From Melieria omissa (taxonomy: Eukaryota > Arthropoda > Insecta > Diptera > Ulidiidae), in NCBI GenBank assembly GCA_963971225.1, contig OZ020267.1, forward strand, positions 119,095,891-119,159,890: a stretch of DNA of 64,000 bases, read 5' to 3'. Shown piece after piece: positions 33,606 through 45,201 of this stretch. A program made the position numbers and the translations under genes. The first letter of the stretch is position 1. Each line of letters begins with the position of its first letter. Under the pieces are notes generated by a model. The model did not search any database and had not been told where the DNA came from. It worked only from the letters and a program-made list of their open reading frames with translations.

Positions 33606-34910
33606 GCACACAGGGCAGGGTTTTTTTTGTTTTTTTTTTAATTTAATTTATAACCGTCGCATATGTATTCAATCATCAATAACACTACTCAAGAAAAAAA
33701 AATGCACCTAAAAATAAAAGTGTTTTCGAGACTAACTTTGGACCTCTGGATACGAAACTGAAGATAACAAAATTTTGTAAGAAGCGTTTTCGATCGTTTG
33801 ACCGTTTCGAATCTTCGAAAACCCGTTTAAAAGAAATCATCCGACTATCACAAATTGTCCGTAGAATATAACCTTAGCCTTTCCAGAGATATATAGATCG
33901 ACCAAATCAGATGAGATTTGGAGAAATTACTGACGGTGAAAGTTGTAAAAAAGGGCATTTTTCGACCATTTTCAAAAATCATAAATATTTGAATGTTATT
34001 TTTTTAGATAAAATAAATTATCTCCTTTGGTTTTAAATTTTAAGATGAAAGATAGATTTTTTTGTGCAAATATTTAGCCTAACATCAATAGAATCGAAAG
34101 AAAATGTCAAAGTTTTGATGCACTAAGTGAAAACAACAACTTTACATTTATTACACCGTGCGAAAATTTGTTTTTTTTGCCGAGACCCATCCTAATGTTG
34201 ATATAGGCGTGAAACTAGAGATCATTTATAGTAACTTGCCATACTCAGTTTTTCATTTTTTGACCCAAACCCCCTTTTAAAGGACTTTACAATGTTAAGG
34301 ACATACACATTTCAAATATTTTTGTTTAATATTTGCGGTTGTGCAATGATGAATATATGGGTATCAAATGAAAGAGAAAAATTGTGTACATCCAAATTGT
34401 ATTCTATTTCAAAGTTCTCAATTAATTTACACAAAATCCTCCCCAAAATAAAATCCTGCGTGCGCCATTGCCTGCGAGCATATATATAGTACACCTAATG
34501 CTGTTTTTACACGGTCTGTTTTTACACGGTTTGAAAATAAAAAAATTTTTAATTTTCTTACACGAGTTTATTCTATTTAGCACGAAAAATTGAAATTTTT
34601 TTAATTTTCTAACCGTGTTAAATCAAAAACGTGTAAAAACAGAATTAGGTGTACTTCTATATTGGCAGTAAGCTCAAGGTACATTCGCCAGCATCACAGT
34701 ACAGCAATAGTAAAATATGAGCGAGAAAGCGTATAAACAAATGTACCTTGACAGCTGTCCAAAGTGGCAAAAAGTCAGGTGCGTTCATGCGGGGAAAAAA
34801 TTGACTGGAAAAAAAGAAAAATTTGTCGAAATTAACTGAAAATTCTACCTTTTTCTTCAACCGCCCCTGGAGCAGTTTGACAGTTGTTCATGTGTAGAAG
34901 TGCTCATGTA
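33606..34910. other. Intergenic, no gene seen
   Basis: AT-rich. A paired stretch near 34500-34650 (TGTTTTTACACGGTxTG and CGTGTAAAAACAGAATTAGGT) is inverted, suggesting a small MITE of about 155 bp, but I could not fix its ends. Confidence 0.4.
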
Positions 34911-35175
34911 CACTATGATCAATAAGTACCGGGACTGTGTATTTTAAATTTTCCGCCGTTGCCCGATGCAGGTTTTTTTTAGGTCGGTAGGACCTTAACT
35001 GACATCTGTGTCAAATTTTGAGCGGGATTGCATCATTAGTTTTTGTTTGGCAGCTGTTAGCGTCAGTCAACTTTTAGTACATCGTCGCATTTTACAATTT
35101 TACAATTTTTTTACCTGCATCGGGCAACGGCGGAAAATTTAAAATACACAGTCCTGGTACTTATTGATCATAGTG
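34911..35175. mobile_element. mariner-type MITE with long TIR
   Basis: CACTATGATCAATAAGTACC begins both ends in inverted orientation; the arms match for about 63 bp with a single difference. TA flanks both sides (34909-34910, 35176-35177). The centre looks like mariner 5' leader sequence. No transposase remains. Confidence 0.85.
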
Positions 35176-35269
35176 TATACACGTATAGAAATACATTCAT
35201 AAAATTTCGTGTTTTCTGTCTCATCGCTTGTCTCCCTTTGATTTCCGAATGAAAGCACATTGCGTATGG

Positions 35270-36075
35270 CGTTAGCGATAGCGTACAAATTTCAATGTTT
35301 TTGATTTCTGGGATTAGATTGTCAAAATCAGCCAATCAGAACAAAGCTTGATTTTTCATTTTTAAATTGTCACAGTTGTACACAGGCATTTTGACAATCT
35401 AGACCTTTTCATGATGAAATAAACAAGGTGAAGCGAGTAGATGACATACCCTTATTTTGACAAGAGAGCTTTTGAAAAACTGACGTTTTCAAAATAAATT
35501 CTCTGAAAACATGAAAGTCTTCTTCTTTCTTCGCATTAACCCACTTAAGCCTGGTGTATCAAAAAATCAATTTCATTATTATTGTAGTGCGTTGTAGGTA
35601 AGATTATGCCGATTCGTTGCCGTGGTGGCAGGTCCCCACGCTGCATAATTATTGGTATTGAATAATAAAGAAATATGAAACCAAAAATAAATATGTATGT
35701 CGTAGCACAACGTAACATGCTGTACTAAAAAACGATTAACATTTATGTAAAACATGTAAAAAAACATAACAATATGTGAAACAAATTCATTTACAGAAAG
35801 AAAATTAAAACTCTTGACTCTCTTACTTTAGAAGAAGTTAAACGCGTATTTTACAAATGAAAATTTTTAAACACAATATTTTCGATTTTACGTTTTGATT
35901 GGGGTTAAAAATCTTCTCTCAATGTCAAAGCAAAATTGGTTGTCAATTGCTATGTTTCAAAATAAGGGTATGGGTTGACAAAACTGTCAGCTACTCGCTT
36001 CACCTTGTTTATTTCATCATGAGACCTTTTCTACCACAAAAAAAAAATAGAATCAGCTGATTCAATGTCACCGGC
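35270..36075. mobile_element. MITE, CAAGGCGAATTCAT family, decayed copy
   Basis: 35300-35409 matches 13815-13928 (GATTGTCAAAATCAGCCAAT, CAGGCATTTTGACAATCTAG), and 36022-36070 matches the far end (AATCAGCTGATTCAA). The two halves are separated by the P-like insertion. Confidence 0.65.
35410..36021. mobile_element. P-element-like MITE, third copy
   Basis: CATGATGAAATAAACAAGGT and its inverse terminate a 612-bp element with a 9-bp duplication AGACCTTTT (35401-35409, 36022-36030). It aligns in reverse orientation to the non-nested parts of the 16816 copy, for example GAAGACTTTCATGTTT. Confidence 0.8.
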
Positions 36076-36190
36076 ATAGACAAGGAGCTGGACACTTTTA
36101 TTGAAGATTGTGCAATTACGATGTACACTGGCCTAACGTAGAACATGCTCCATTGTGAAGTTGAAGAGGTCGCATGACAAAGGATAGCCG
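36076..36190 (-). pseudogene. LINE fragment, palm region
   Basis: The minus strand matches the 5' part of the 2841 LINE (CTCTTCAACTTCACAATGGA, then the GTCCAGCTCCTTG stretch). It is a short relic. Confidence 0.7.
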
Positions 36191-36517
36191 TGCCTAGCCT
36201 AGTAGCTTTTATCATAGCAAATTCCTCACATTTTTCATATGTTTGACATTCTCTGGTGGCAGCCATGGAAAGAAAAATGTTATTTAGTGCTCTAATACAC
36301 TAACCAACTGAGCCTCATCATTCACAATTTCAAGAATCCATAAAAAATTTCCGCTAGAGTAATATTACTTTCTGTGTATTTTTTGTGATCGGTTTATTGA
36401 GTTAACATTTTTAGATCAAGTTGGAACTAAGCATTATCTTCATTTCCGGCGATGCTATCGATTACCATGTAAGTAATTGAATATAAACTAGAGAAGTCAC
36501 TGAAATGGTCCGCATTT

Positions 36518-36897
36518 TTAAACCTTATAGCCGACCACGTGACGCTTGCCAATGCATTCGCCAATGTAGAACCAGAAACACACTTCCATGGTCACCAGAG
36601 TGTTTAGCCAGGCCTCACGAACAGTAAGGTTTTTGTAGCCGCCGGAACGGGCACCAGTTATGAGGCGGCCAATTCCTTGTCGGATCGCTGGAATATCGCG
36701 AGGTGTAGGCGGAGTAAGCTCAACTTTAGCGTATTTCCAGAAGATGTCCAGCTGCGGCTTGGCTTGGGCGACCAGTTCTGCAAACAATTACATAAGACGT
36801 AGGGTTATGAACACCATAAACATATTAATACATAGGCAAGTTCATTGCTGTTCTTACTGTTCATTAAGGCTGTTCCCTTGGTTGCGAGACTAGCCAT
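36518..36897 (-). CDS. ATPsynG: ATP synthase subunit g, mitochondrial
   Basis: Two exons, 36897-36858 and 36777-36518, join across an 80-bp GT-AG intron (donor GTAAGAA, acceptor TTTGCAG) to give 99 codons starting MASLATKGTALMNKLVAQA. Subunit g is a small inner-membrane protein of the F-o part of ATP synthase that helps dimerise the enzyme and shape cristae. Conserved blocks are YAKVELTPPTP, IPAIRQGIG, LTVREAWLNTLVT and, near the end, the membrane-spanning EVCFWFYIGECIGKRHVVGY. The length equals the Drosophila protein (about 99). The gene is convergent with piwi and divergent from SCAR. No abnormality is seen. Confidence 0.95.
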
Positions 36898-37580
36898 TTT
36901 TACTGCAGATTTACTTGGCGTTTAGCAAAAGTAAAATAGTTTAAAAATGTGGACTATCGACGAAAACTATTCCTTTCGTTCCAGTGACATAGAAGTGCTG
37001 CCAGATGTCTTAAAATTCCAACACTACTAAAGACATGCCAGATGATCAAGAATCAATTGAAATTACATTGTTTCTGGCGCTAGGCTGTGCTGCCAGACGA
37101 TTATAGAAATTGTTATTATATCTGTGACCAAACTGAATAATCCTTAAAGGGTATATGTATTGTTTTGATTATTGACTTTAATGAAGACAACATATATACT
37201 TATGAATAAATAAATATTTTCCGATAATATAGCCATTTTTTTAACAGTCTTCGAATAGCACTTTCAAAGAAGACGATGTTTTAAGACGATTTAAGTGCTT
37301 ATCGCTTAATATATATGTACATCTATAAATATACATACATGCCTGCAAAATGTTTCTTTACTATAAAATATAAAAATGTATACTTCCGTTTTTTATAAAT
37401 ATATATTTTCTTAGAGGGCTGAAGGACAGTTTAAACAGTTTTAAAAAGATCTAGATTTCTAGTTTTGCATTATTTTAAAAGCTTACATTTCGCCAAACAG
37501 CCATTAAACTTGATTTTATGGTATTGTGGTATTAAATGTTTTGCGTGACGCCACAAGCCTTCAATTGCATTTGTGTGTTA
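36898..37580. other. Upstream of ATPsynG; no other gene
   Basis: The minus-strand promoter for ATPsynG should lie just right of 36897. No recognisable core element was found. Confidence 0.3.
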
Positions 37581-37990
37581 GCCATATTTTTCCATTACCT
37601 GGAGGTAAACTGCAGTTTTTCTGTATTCAAATACCTTTGGTGATATCAAAAACATAATCCTCATGGGATCAATAAGGGCATTGGGAACAATAAAGTGTTT
37701 ACAATATTTTTGTATTCGAAACCTTAATGCCCGGTCGATTGCTCCAAAAAAATCTTTATAAACGTAACTTTGGCTATGCGGCAAATAGTATTTTCGCATT
37801 TAAATACTTTTTGTGTGGCCGGCCTTCGGCCAGGCTTTAAAAAAATAGCCCTCATGGGCATAACTAGGGAATCGGGATCAGTAAAATGCTTACAGTATTT
37901 TTATGTTCAAATCTTATATAAAATTGCAAAATATCGCGCCTTAGAAATAACCTTCATAAGCGCTATTTCAATATTGCAACAGATACTTTT
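37581..37990. repeat. Dispersed GGCCGGCC-type repeat, about 3 units
   Basis: Repeated units near 37620, 37720 and 37860 contain TATTTTTGTATTCGAA-like phrases and GTGTGGCCGGCCTTCGGCCA, a 14-bp palindrome at its core. Same family as 3930, 39410 and 42240. Confidence 0.65.
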
Positions 37991-38004
37991 AACTCAATTC
38001 AAAA

Positions 38005-38300
38005 TGTAATATCGGGTAATTTTTTAAGAGCCTTCGGATTTTATTAAAAAAACACATAAATTTAGAGAAATGTATGAAAGCTTTATTTGAATCGATAAAA
38101 CGATCTATATAATTCAATGTTTAAAAATGATTTCATTTAAATGTTGATGCACTTTCTTAACCGAGCATGAATTTTGATAATAAAATTCAATAATCTGCAA
38201 GCGTTTTTTGTTTGTAAGTCGATTTATTAAATTATATACAGAAACATGTTACACGAAAACAGGTGCCAAAAACAGTGTTGCCAAAAAGAAACTTGTTAAA
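38005..38300. mobile_element. Internally deleted mariner (38 kb copy)
   Basis: It shares TGCACTTTCTTAACC, ATTTTGATAATAAAATTCAA and AACATGTTACA with the terminal part of the 41560 mariner, and GATGATTTCAT.TAAATGTTGA with the other part, with the coding centre removed. Confidence 0.65.
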
Positions 38301-39409
38301 AAATAACCCGTTGTAAAAGCAGAAACACAAAAATATCAAATGTTTACTATTTCATTGGAAAGGGAATTCCACAGGCTACAATATGGTATGGTCAGATGGG
38401 GTAAATGTAAACAAGGGGTAAATGTAAACAGGGGTTATTTTATGCTTTACAAATTAACTGCAACAGACCATGACCCAAAAAAATATTAATTTACATGCTA
38501 TTATTTTACAAAACTGAACTTAAATAAATTTTCTTTAAATTAATTGATTTTGTTCTTAAATGAAACAAAATATACGAAAGTATGCAAAAATATCAGACAA
38601 ATTTCAGGCATATAAATTTACATATTTTCAGTATATGTATGTAAAAAATTGTGTTTGCCCAGAGAGGAAGAATATAGAATATATAATTGTGCTGCCAGTG
38701 GTCAATTTGGCATATTTATCCTCATTGGTGTCTTCTGCGCTCACATAACTGGACATCGAAAAACAAAAACCCTTTGGGCAGCAGTGCAAAATCACGTGTT
38801 TTGCAAATATAGCAATAAAATTAAAACTGACCACAAATTTATTTTATAAAATTGAAATCGACACAAAATGAAGATTCAAAATAAGTCTAAAAAAATTAAA
38901 GAAACCCTCATACCCTCATGAAAAAAACTGCAAATCGACCTATATGGAGCTTTTGCGAATCTAATGAACTAAAATATTTGCCAGGGAAACGCTCACAAAA
39001 GACGTGGCTCGGGGTCAAAGTTGAAACTTGGTATCAAAATTACTCAGTCAACACTTAATCGACGATATCCATATCGTGGAAAGAACATAAGAAGTTATAA
39101 GCAAAAAAGACTTTATTGTGTATAACATTTTTTAAACTGGATTTCTCTCTCTCGAAAAAACCCTTTCTAAGATATAATAAACCATTATATACCCTGTGAA
39201 ATTCCCTTTATAATGAAATACAAAAACGTGCATTTTTATTTTTATTGTAAATACGTGTTTTAATTTTTTCTTACTTGACTCTTGGTCCAAAATAATTTCG
39301 TAATCACTTTCGTCATCATTTTCACGCAATGAGGGCAGAAAGGGGTTCTACAAAGTTCCTGCCATATTAAAAAAAGTTTTTAAAACATCTTTTTCTTCGC
39401 GGTCAAAAG
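38301..39409. other. Intergenic, no gene seen
   Basis: No supported frame and no termini. A GGGGTAAATGTAAACA duplication at about 38397-38430 is the only structured feature. Confidence 0.4.
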
Positions 39410-39545
39410 CATTTTTGCATTCAAATACTTCTTGAGTGGCCGGCCTTTGGCCGGGCTTAAAAAATCCTCATGGCTATAACTAGGGCATCGGAATAAGTAA
39501 AGTGCTTACAGAATTTTTGTATTAAAATCCTATGGCCGCGCCCAA
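39410..39545. repeat. Dispersed GGCCGGCC-type repeat
   Basis: TTGAGTGGCCGGCCTTTGGC followed by CTCATGGCTATAACTAGGGC places this unit in the 37581 family. Confidence 0.65.
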
Positions 39546-40580
39546 CGTGTTAAAATATGTTACGTTTTATTACTATTAAATCGTTATTATTTTTGAAGTC
39601 ATCTGGCAACATTAAAGAGTAAAATGCGTGCAGATGAATTGACGAAAGTCCAATATATGACAAACGAATGAATACGGGTGAACTCGGCCAACACGCCTTT
39701 CTTGATACGAGCTCCGGAAAAATCACGGTTGGCATAAAAATGGATTAGACATTTCCAAATTCTCGGATAAATTTGCAAAGTACCGCTGGCGGCTGAAAAA
39801 TTGCAGAAAGTGTTGTATAAAGTGGGAACTACTTGCTGGACTTAACATTAAAGTGAAAAGTTAAAAGCTCTACAGAGCACCACTTGCGATGAGATCAAAT
39901 CGACGCTAAAGAAAACGATAACATTGAAAGAAAAACGCTTCAAAAACGAACCAAACGCAAGAGTGAGGTGATGAATGTGTGCGAAGCTGTGAACAAGTAA
40001 AACGCAAATAAATGATATAAGAAATAGCTCCGTCAGCGTAATCAGAAAAGGTGAAAATCGCTGGGGGGATATATTGCAACAACTTAATATAAATCTAGGT
40101 TCATAGATCTGCACTGACATTGCACACTAGTGGGAAGAATACTTGGTTACGCCTGCATCGCGGAGACGTGCATCATATTGACCCTGGTAAAGGACCTTCA
40201 TCTGGCAACTGAACGCAAGGTGAGTGGGTGCATAGTTTAACGATTGCAGGAGGTTGGGAGCACGAATTTTTGATTGGGGAAAGGCACTGTTAGGAGGTCG
40301 AAAGGCTCGCGCAGGATTTTTTTTGATTTATTTACATAAACTAAATTTTAGCATCGGAGGGGGCATGTGTACGCCTTTCTAGAACCAATAGTTAAATATT
40401 GTGACAGGTTAAGCCACCATAGCGCGTCAAATACAATTAGTCCCACGAGTATCCAATCGATTTTGATAGCTTCAAGGTTTCTTTTTAAACTTCTAAATAT
40501 TAAAACATACTTGTGTGTAGAGTCCGAAAGTAATATGCTTTAAAATAAAATCATCGTTATTACATTAAATTGTTTGAGTT
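39546..40580. other. Intergenic, no gene seen
   Basis: Slightly higher complexity near 39700-40200, with short frames lacking domains. I cannot exclude a non-coding exon here. Confidence 0.35.
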
Positions 40581-40593
40581 TACGTCTTCGGCT

Positions 40594-41283
40594 CCAAGCG
40601 GCAATCAGGGCACTAAGTTCGTACCAGGTATCCTCTAAACTGGTGATGCCTTGAGAAGCTTAATGAGCTAAGCCTGCACAATCAGATATGGTTCCTCTGA
40701 GTTCCGGGCCACGCAGGTATAGTAGGAAACCAGGCGGCCGACGAACTTGCAAGAAAGGGCGTTCCAACCCTATTCGTCGGCCCAGAACCTTTTTGTGGAT
40801 AAGGGAAAGGAGCTTTATCAATCCAGAAAAGACGAGATAATCAGCAGGAATAAGTACGGCGACAATCAACCCGGTCTAGAACATTCCAAGGCGATTCTCG
40901 GGTCATATAGTAGGAAAAGATTCGAGGAATATATGAGTTTATCACAGAATAACCCGAGAATCTTTACAGGTATCATGACAGAGCATTGTGGGTTAAATTA
41001 TCGCCTAACTAAACTAGGAATCCGTTCAAACGGATATTGCAGGTTCTGTTCGCAGGAAAATGAAACTGTATGCAGATACTAGCAGAATGCCCTGAACTTA
41101 TGCATGATCGTAAGAAGCACCTAGGAGAATACTTCATTAAAGGTGCGAACTGGGACTCCAGAGGTATAGGATATATACTAAAACTCCTCTCGGTAGTTGG
41201 GCTCACAGATGAACTGTGAGTCTATGAAGGGGGCACAATAGATCTTCTAGGTCGCGGTGCACTATCCCCACTAATAATAATAA
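40594..41283 (+). mobile_element. 5'-truncated RNase H-bearing LINE
   Basis: A 690-bp insertion is bracketed by a perfect 13-bp duplication TACGTCTTCGGCT (40581-40593, 41284-41296) and ends in a TAA repeat tail. It encodes the end of RNase H (VPGHAGIVGNQAADELARKG, from about 40697, holding the last catalytic Asp region), then a CRFC..E.ET zinc-finger-like tail and a final ..VVGLTDEL-stop. Frameshifts occur near 40790 and 41075. Confidence 0.88.
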
Positions 41284-41559
41284 TACGTCTTCGGCTTAAA
41301 TGCAGAATACCCAACCTCTTAAAATATTTTTTTATTCGGAAAGAGGAGTATTTTTTTAGTCTAAAAAACGTAAAGCTTTGCCGCGGAAACATTCACAGAG
41401 GGCGTGGTCCGTTCCCAAAGTCCCACTTATAATCCGAATTTCTCAAGAAATTATCAACCGATTCTACCGATATAGGTGTCATAAAAGGTATTTTTTCCTC
41501 TTTCGAATGATGCATGACATTGGGTATGTAATATGTACTAATAATGAGTTATAAGCGAA

Positions 41560-42100
41560 AAAAACAAATCTTTTTCACTTTAAAGATGATTTCATGCAAA
41601 TGTTGACCGCGGCTGCGCCTCAAATGGTTCATACGCTGAGTCAAATTTTGGCATATTCTCTCCAACATATCGGCCGGTATCTCACGAATAAATTCTTGTC
41701 GCTATAGTCATAAGCCTTAACAAAGCCCCACAAAAAATAGTCTAAAAGCGTTAAATCGCACGATCTAGGCGGCCAATTGACCTGCCCCAAACGTAAAATA
41801 AACTGTTCACCGAACTCGCCTTTCAATTGGGCCATTGTTTCGCGTGCTGTGTGGCACCGTCTTGTTGAAACCACATGTCAGCTTACGTATGCGTGTTCGT
41901 GGTTTAATGTCCAATAATGTAAATTTGGTGCAAAATTTAGTCACAAGATTCCGAATAGCCGCCTCAGAAGGTCGCCCAACCTGACCATAAAATCGAAGAA
42001 GTGTACGATGCACTTTCTTAACCAACCATAAATTTTGATAATAAAATTCAAGCGTTGTTTGTTTGTAAGTCATGGTTAAATTATAGACAGTAACATGTTA
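41560..42100 (-). pseudogene. mariner/Tc1-type transposase, deleted
   Basis: The minus strand begins MTYKQTTLEFYYQNLWLVKK, the paired-type DNA-binding N-terminus, through GRPSEAAIRNLVTKFCTKF. It then jumps to NWPPRSCDLTLLDYFLWG, the last catalytic block of the superfamily, with a frameshift near 41860. The middle with the first catalytic Asp is lost, so it is dead. The termini are shared with 38005-38300. Confidence 0.8.
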
Positions 42101-42189
42101 CATTAAAACAGCTGATCTGCCATAATTTTGTTTGTACCATATTATAGCCTGTGAAATTTCTTTTACAATGAAATATAAAACATTCAGAA

Positions 42190-42450
42190 ACTGTGTTATT
42201 TTATAAAAATACTGTAAACACTTTACTGGCCCCGATGTGGCAGAAACTCTCATTAAGGGTAAATTTTTTGGAGCCCGGCCGAAGGCCGGCTACACAAAAG
42301 GTATTTGAATGCAGAGATACTGTTGGCCGCGAAACCTTAGTTAGTTTAGTAGTGTTTATGAGGATTATTGCTTAGGAACGACCGACCGCACACAACGGTT
42401 TTTAATACAAAAATACTGTAAACACCTGCCCAAAGGCCAGCCGCCCGAAA
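42190..42450. repeat. Dispersed GGCCGGCC-type repeat
   Basis: GGAGCCCGGCCGAAGGCCGG and AAATACTGTAAACAC are reverse-orientation phrases of the 37581 family. Confidence 0.65.
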
Positions 42451-42818
42451 AAACTTATTGGCAAGAAAACTATGGCTTTCGGTACTTTGTACAACCACCT
42501 TCATCCATTATTGTCTAAATATGGTGACGAAGGTGATTTTGAAAATGTTTTGGAGCAAGAGCCAAGTAGTAAAATAAAAAAAACATACTTATAAAATATA
42601 CGTATTTATATTTAATTGTAAAGGGAATCTTACAGGCTGTAATATGGTAGCAATTTTTAATAATAATTATAGAATAGGGGTTTTCGACTAGTTTTTTAGT
42701 CTTAAAAAATACTCTTCTTTCCGATAAAAAAAATTTAATGCAAATTCTTATTTTTTCAAAAGCGAGGAGGCACAAAATAGAGCTTTGGGGCTTTACTTTA
42801 GTCACAATAGTAAGAAGC

Positions 42819-44992
42819 AGAGTAAGTTTGGGTAATGTGAAATGGTCGGGTAATGTGATATAGTGGGTTATTTCGCAAGTGTGTTGACCTTTTTCAAAAT
42901 TTATCTTTTTAAACATCATAGCAACTAAAAAACTAGTTTTTTGTTATAAAGTTTGAAAGCCCAGTTGGAAGTCAAATAAAAAGTAAGTCATTGATATCGA
43001 TTATGAGTTTGCGAGGTACGCTCTTCTTAACAAAATTAATATAGTCTTTTTATAATATTTTTGGTTTAAGTGCAAATTGATTGAGTTATTTTGATACCAA
43101 GTTTGAGCTTTCACCCCGAGCCACGACTTCTGTGGGCATTTTCTAACCTAAATTTTTGTTCATTAGATTCGCAAAAAAGCCGATTTGCAGTTTTTTTCGT
43201 AAAAAGTCAATTTCGGGTAATGTGATATACATAAAATTTGGGTAACGTGATATAGTACATAACATTACCCGAACTTATTGCAAATATGTTATGGTTAAGT
43301 TTCAGTTAAAAAAAATCCATGAAATCATGTTTCTCGATACACATTTGTAACCCTTAACTTACCCCGTCAGATTGTGATTTTCCAAAAAAAAAAGAGAAAC
43401 GTGTCTCTAATTATTTTTGATTTGGTGTATTTTTACCAAATTTTAAACTAATAAACTAATAACCCAGTTATGCAAAATATAAAAAATTTCGCCATTACAC
43501 TTTCTTAGACCTAAATAAGCTGTTTTAAAAATTCGAAAACCGTATGTCCTTCCACAAAGTCCTGTGAGAAGTTGCTTATAAGCAACAACTGTCCATAGTG
43601 GGAAATACAAATTTCGACTTTTCGACATTTCAGACCGTAATTTCGAAACCAATAAACCTGTTGACATGATTTTTTATGTTGTTGCGGTTACAACATCTCA
43701 CGACTTTTTTTATATTATTCATTTGTATGCGTTGGAAAGAAAATAAATTATGCAATACAACCGTCGGCCTCGATAGCTCAGCGGGTAGCGCGCTGGCTTC
43801 TCGTACGCACCGCAGGTTCGATTCCTGGCTTGGGCTGGAAAAAACACTCATTTACTTCTATCGCTATCCACATGAAGCAGATGAGAATTACAAGAATCGC
43901 ACAAGTGCGCTCTTGGCAGGCAATGGCAAAAATTCCAAGTTTGAAAGAAAAACTGCCAATCGCCGTTCGGATTCGGCGTTAAACTGTAGGTCCCTTTCCA
44001 CATCCGTTTTATATGTGTGATACAATACACATGTTGGAAAAAACAGTGTTGCATACACATTTCAAAGGGGTGGAATTTGTGGTATCACAACGGGCCCATA
44101 GGCCTAAGTGTGTCATACTGAGGCAGCCACTTAACCAATCAACCAATCAACCGAGGTAACATTTGTGGCGTAATTCACATTCGGATAAAAATAATACTAA
44201 AATTGTGCTTATGTAAATTTCAACACATTCTAGCGTAGTGACTATAATTTATTAAAAAAACTAAAGTTTAAAGTGACCGGTATCGATATAAATTTCATAA
44301 ATTAAACAATTTTTATTTCATAATATGCAATAATTGTTTTCCCATTTCCACTATGGACCGAAGTTGCTTAAAAGCAACTTTGGTTTTCAAAAAATTTTAT
44401 TACTCTACATATAGCGTTTTGTTTTCTAACTAAAATTATAGATAGTATAACTTACCTTTAAGCACTAAAATTTTATTCACTTTAGTAAGTTGAATCACTG
44501 ACAAATATTTTGTAATCATTTTTAATTTGTGTCAAGCTGTTGTCATATTCAATGCGCACGTAAACTTACTTTGAATAACTGTCCAAAGAAGAAACAGCGA
44601 AAACATTTCCAAACTTACTGTTATCTTTTTCTTCTAACAACACATCTACCTTTCATTTGCAATTAACCGTTAGAAATCAATATGCGCCAAATGGGAATTC
44701 GATCGTCATACAGTGGCAAGTTGCTTATAAGCAACTATTGTCCTCAAAGGGTTTAATAACGTTTTTTCGGGTGTATCACATTACCCGCCACTTTTATCAG
44801 ACGGTAACATTAGGATATTTTGATTTGTAATTAAAAAATTCGTCAACAGTTTGTCTTAAAGAGTTAATAATATTAGATATACTAAATAATGCGTCAGCGA
44901 GCAGTTTGAGACCAAAAAGTGTCTTTTAAGGAAAAGTGTGTCGGAAAACGCCGTAAAACAAATATGTATATCACTTTACCCGAACTTACTCT
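42819..44992. mobile_element. 2.17-kb DNA element with GGGTAA-rich ends
   Basis: AGAGTAAGTTTGGGTAATGT (42819) and the inverse AGAGTAAGTTCGGGTAAAGT (44992) agree at 20 of 22 positions. The phrase GGGTAATGTGATATA is repeated inside near both ends (42850, 43215, 43240, 44770 inverted). No transposase is seen; the class is unknown. A SINE is inserted in it. Confidence 0.6.
43762..44160 (+). mobile_element. tRNA-derived SINE, near complete
   Basis: The head reads TAGCTCAGCGGGTAGCGCGC (box A) and GGTTCGATTCCTGG (box B) with tRNA spacing, about 40 bp apart, so an RNA polymerase III promoter is plausible. The body includes AAACTGTAGGTCCCTTTCCA, shared with the 11246 SINE. The tail contains CCAATCAA repeats. 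It is not a true tRNA, since the arms do not pair and the body continues for 300 bp. Confidence 0.8.
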
Positions 44993-45163
44993 AAGTTTTA
45001 CGAGTTGAATTTCTAGTCTGAAATTATCAGAAAAAACTTCATATATGCTAAATATCGGAAAAAGATGTATAGAACTCGGAATGCTAGTTATAGGAAGCAA
45101 TCTAGCTAATAGATTAGAGAGCTTCATGTCACAAGACAAAGATTAATTTCTCGTTTTTTCCAG

Positions 45164-45201
45164 AACTAACGAATTTGCGCTTCACTCGGTACAGCCGGAT
45201 A
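45164..45201 (+). promoter_or_regulatory. SCAR: SCAR 5' UTR, spliced from upstream exon
   Basis: A strong acceptor CGTTTTTTCCAG at 45152-45163 precedes the start codon by 38 bp, implying an untranslated exon further upstream that I could not place. Confidence 0.55.

Noticed and set aside
43762..43835. A tRNA gene
   Set aside because: Box A and box B are good, but the arms do not fold as a cloverleaf and a SINE body follows, with sequence shared by SINEs at 11246 and 33090.
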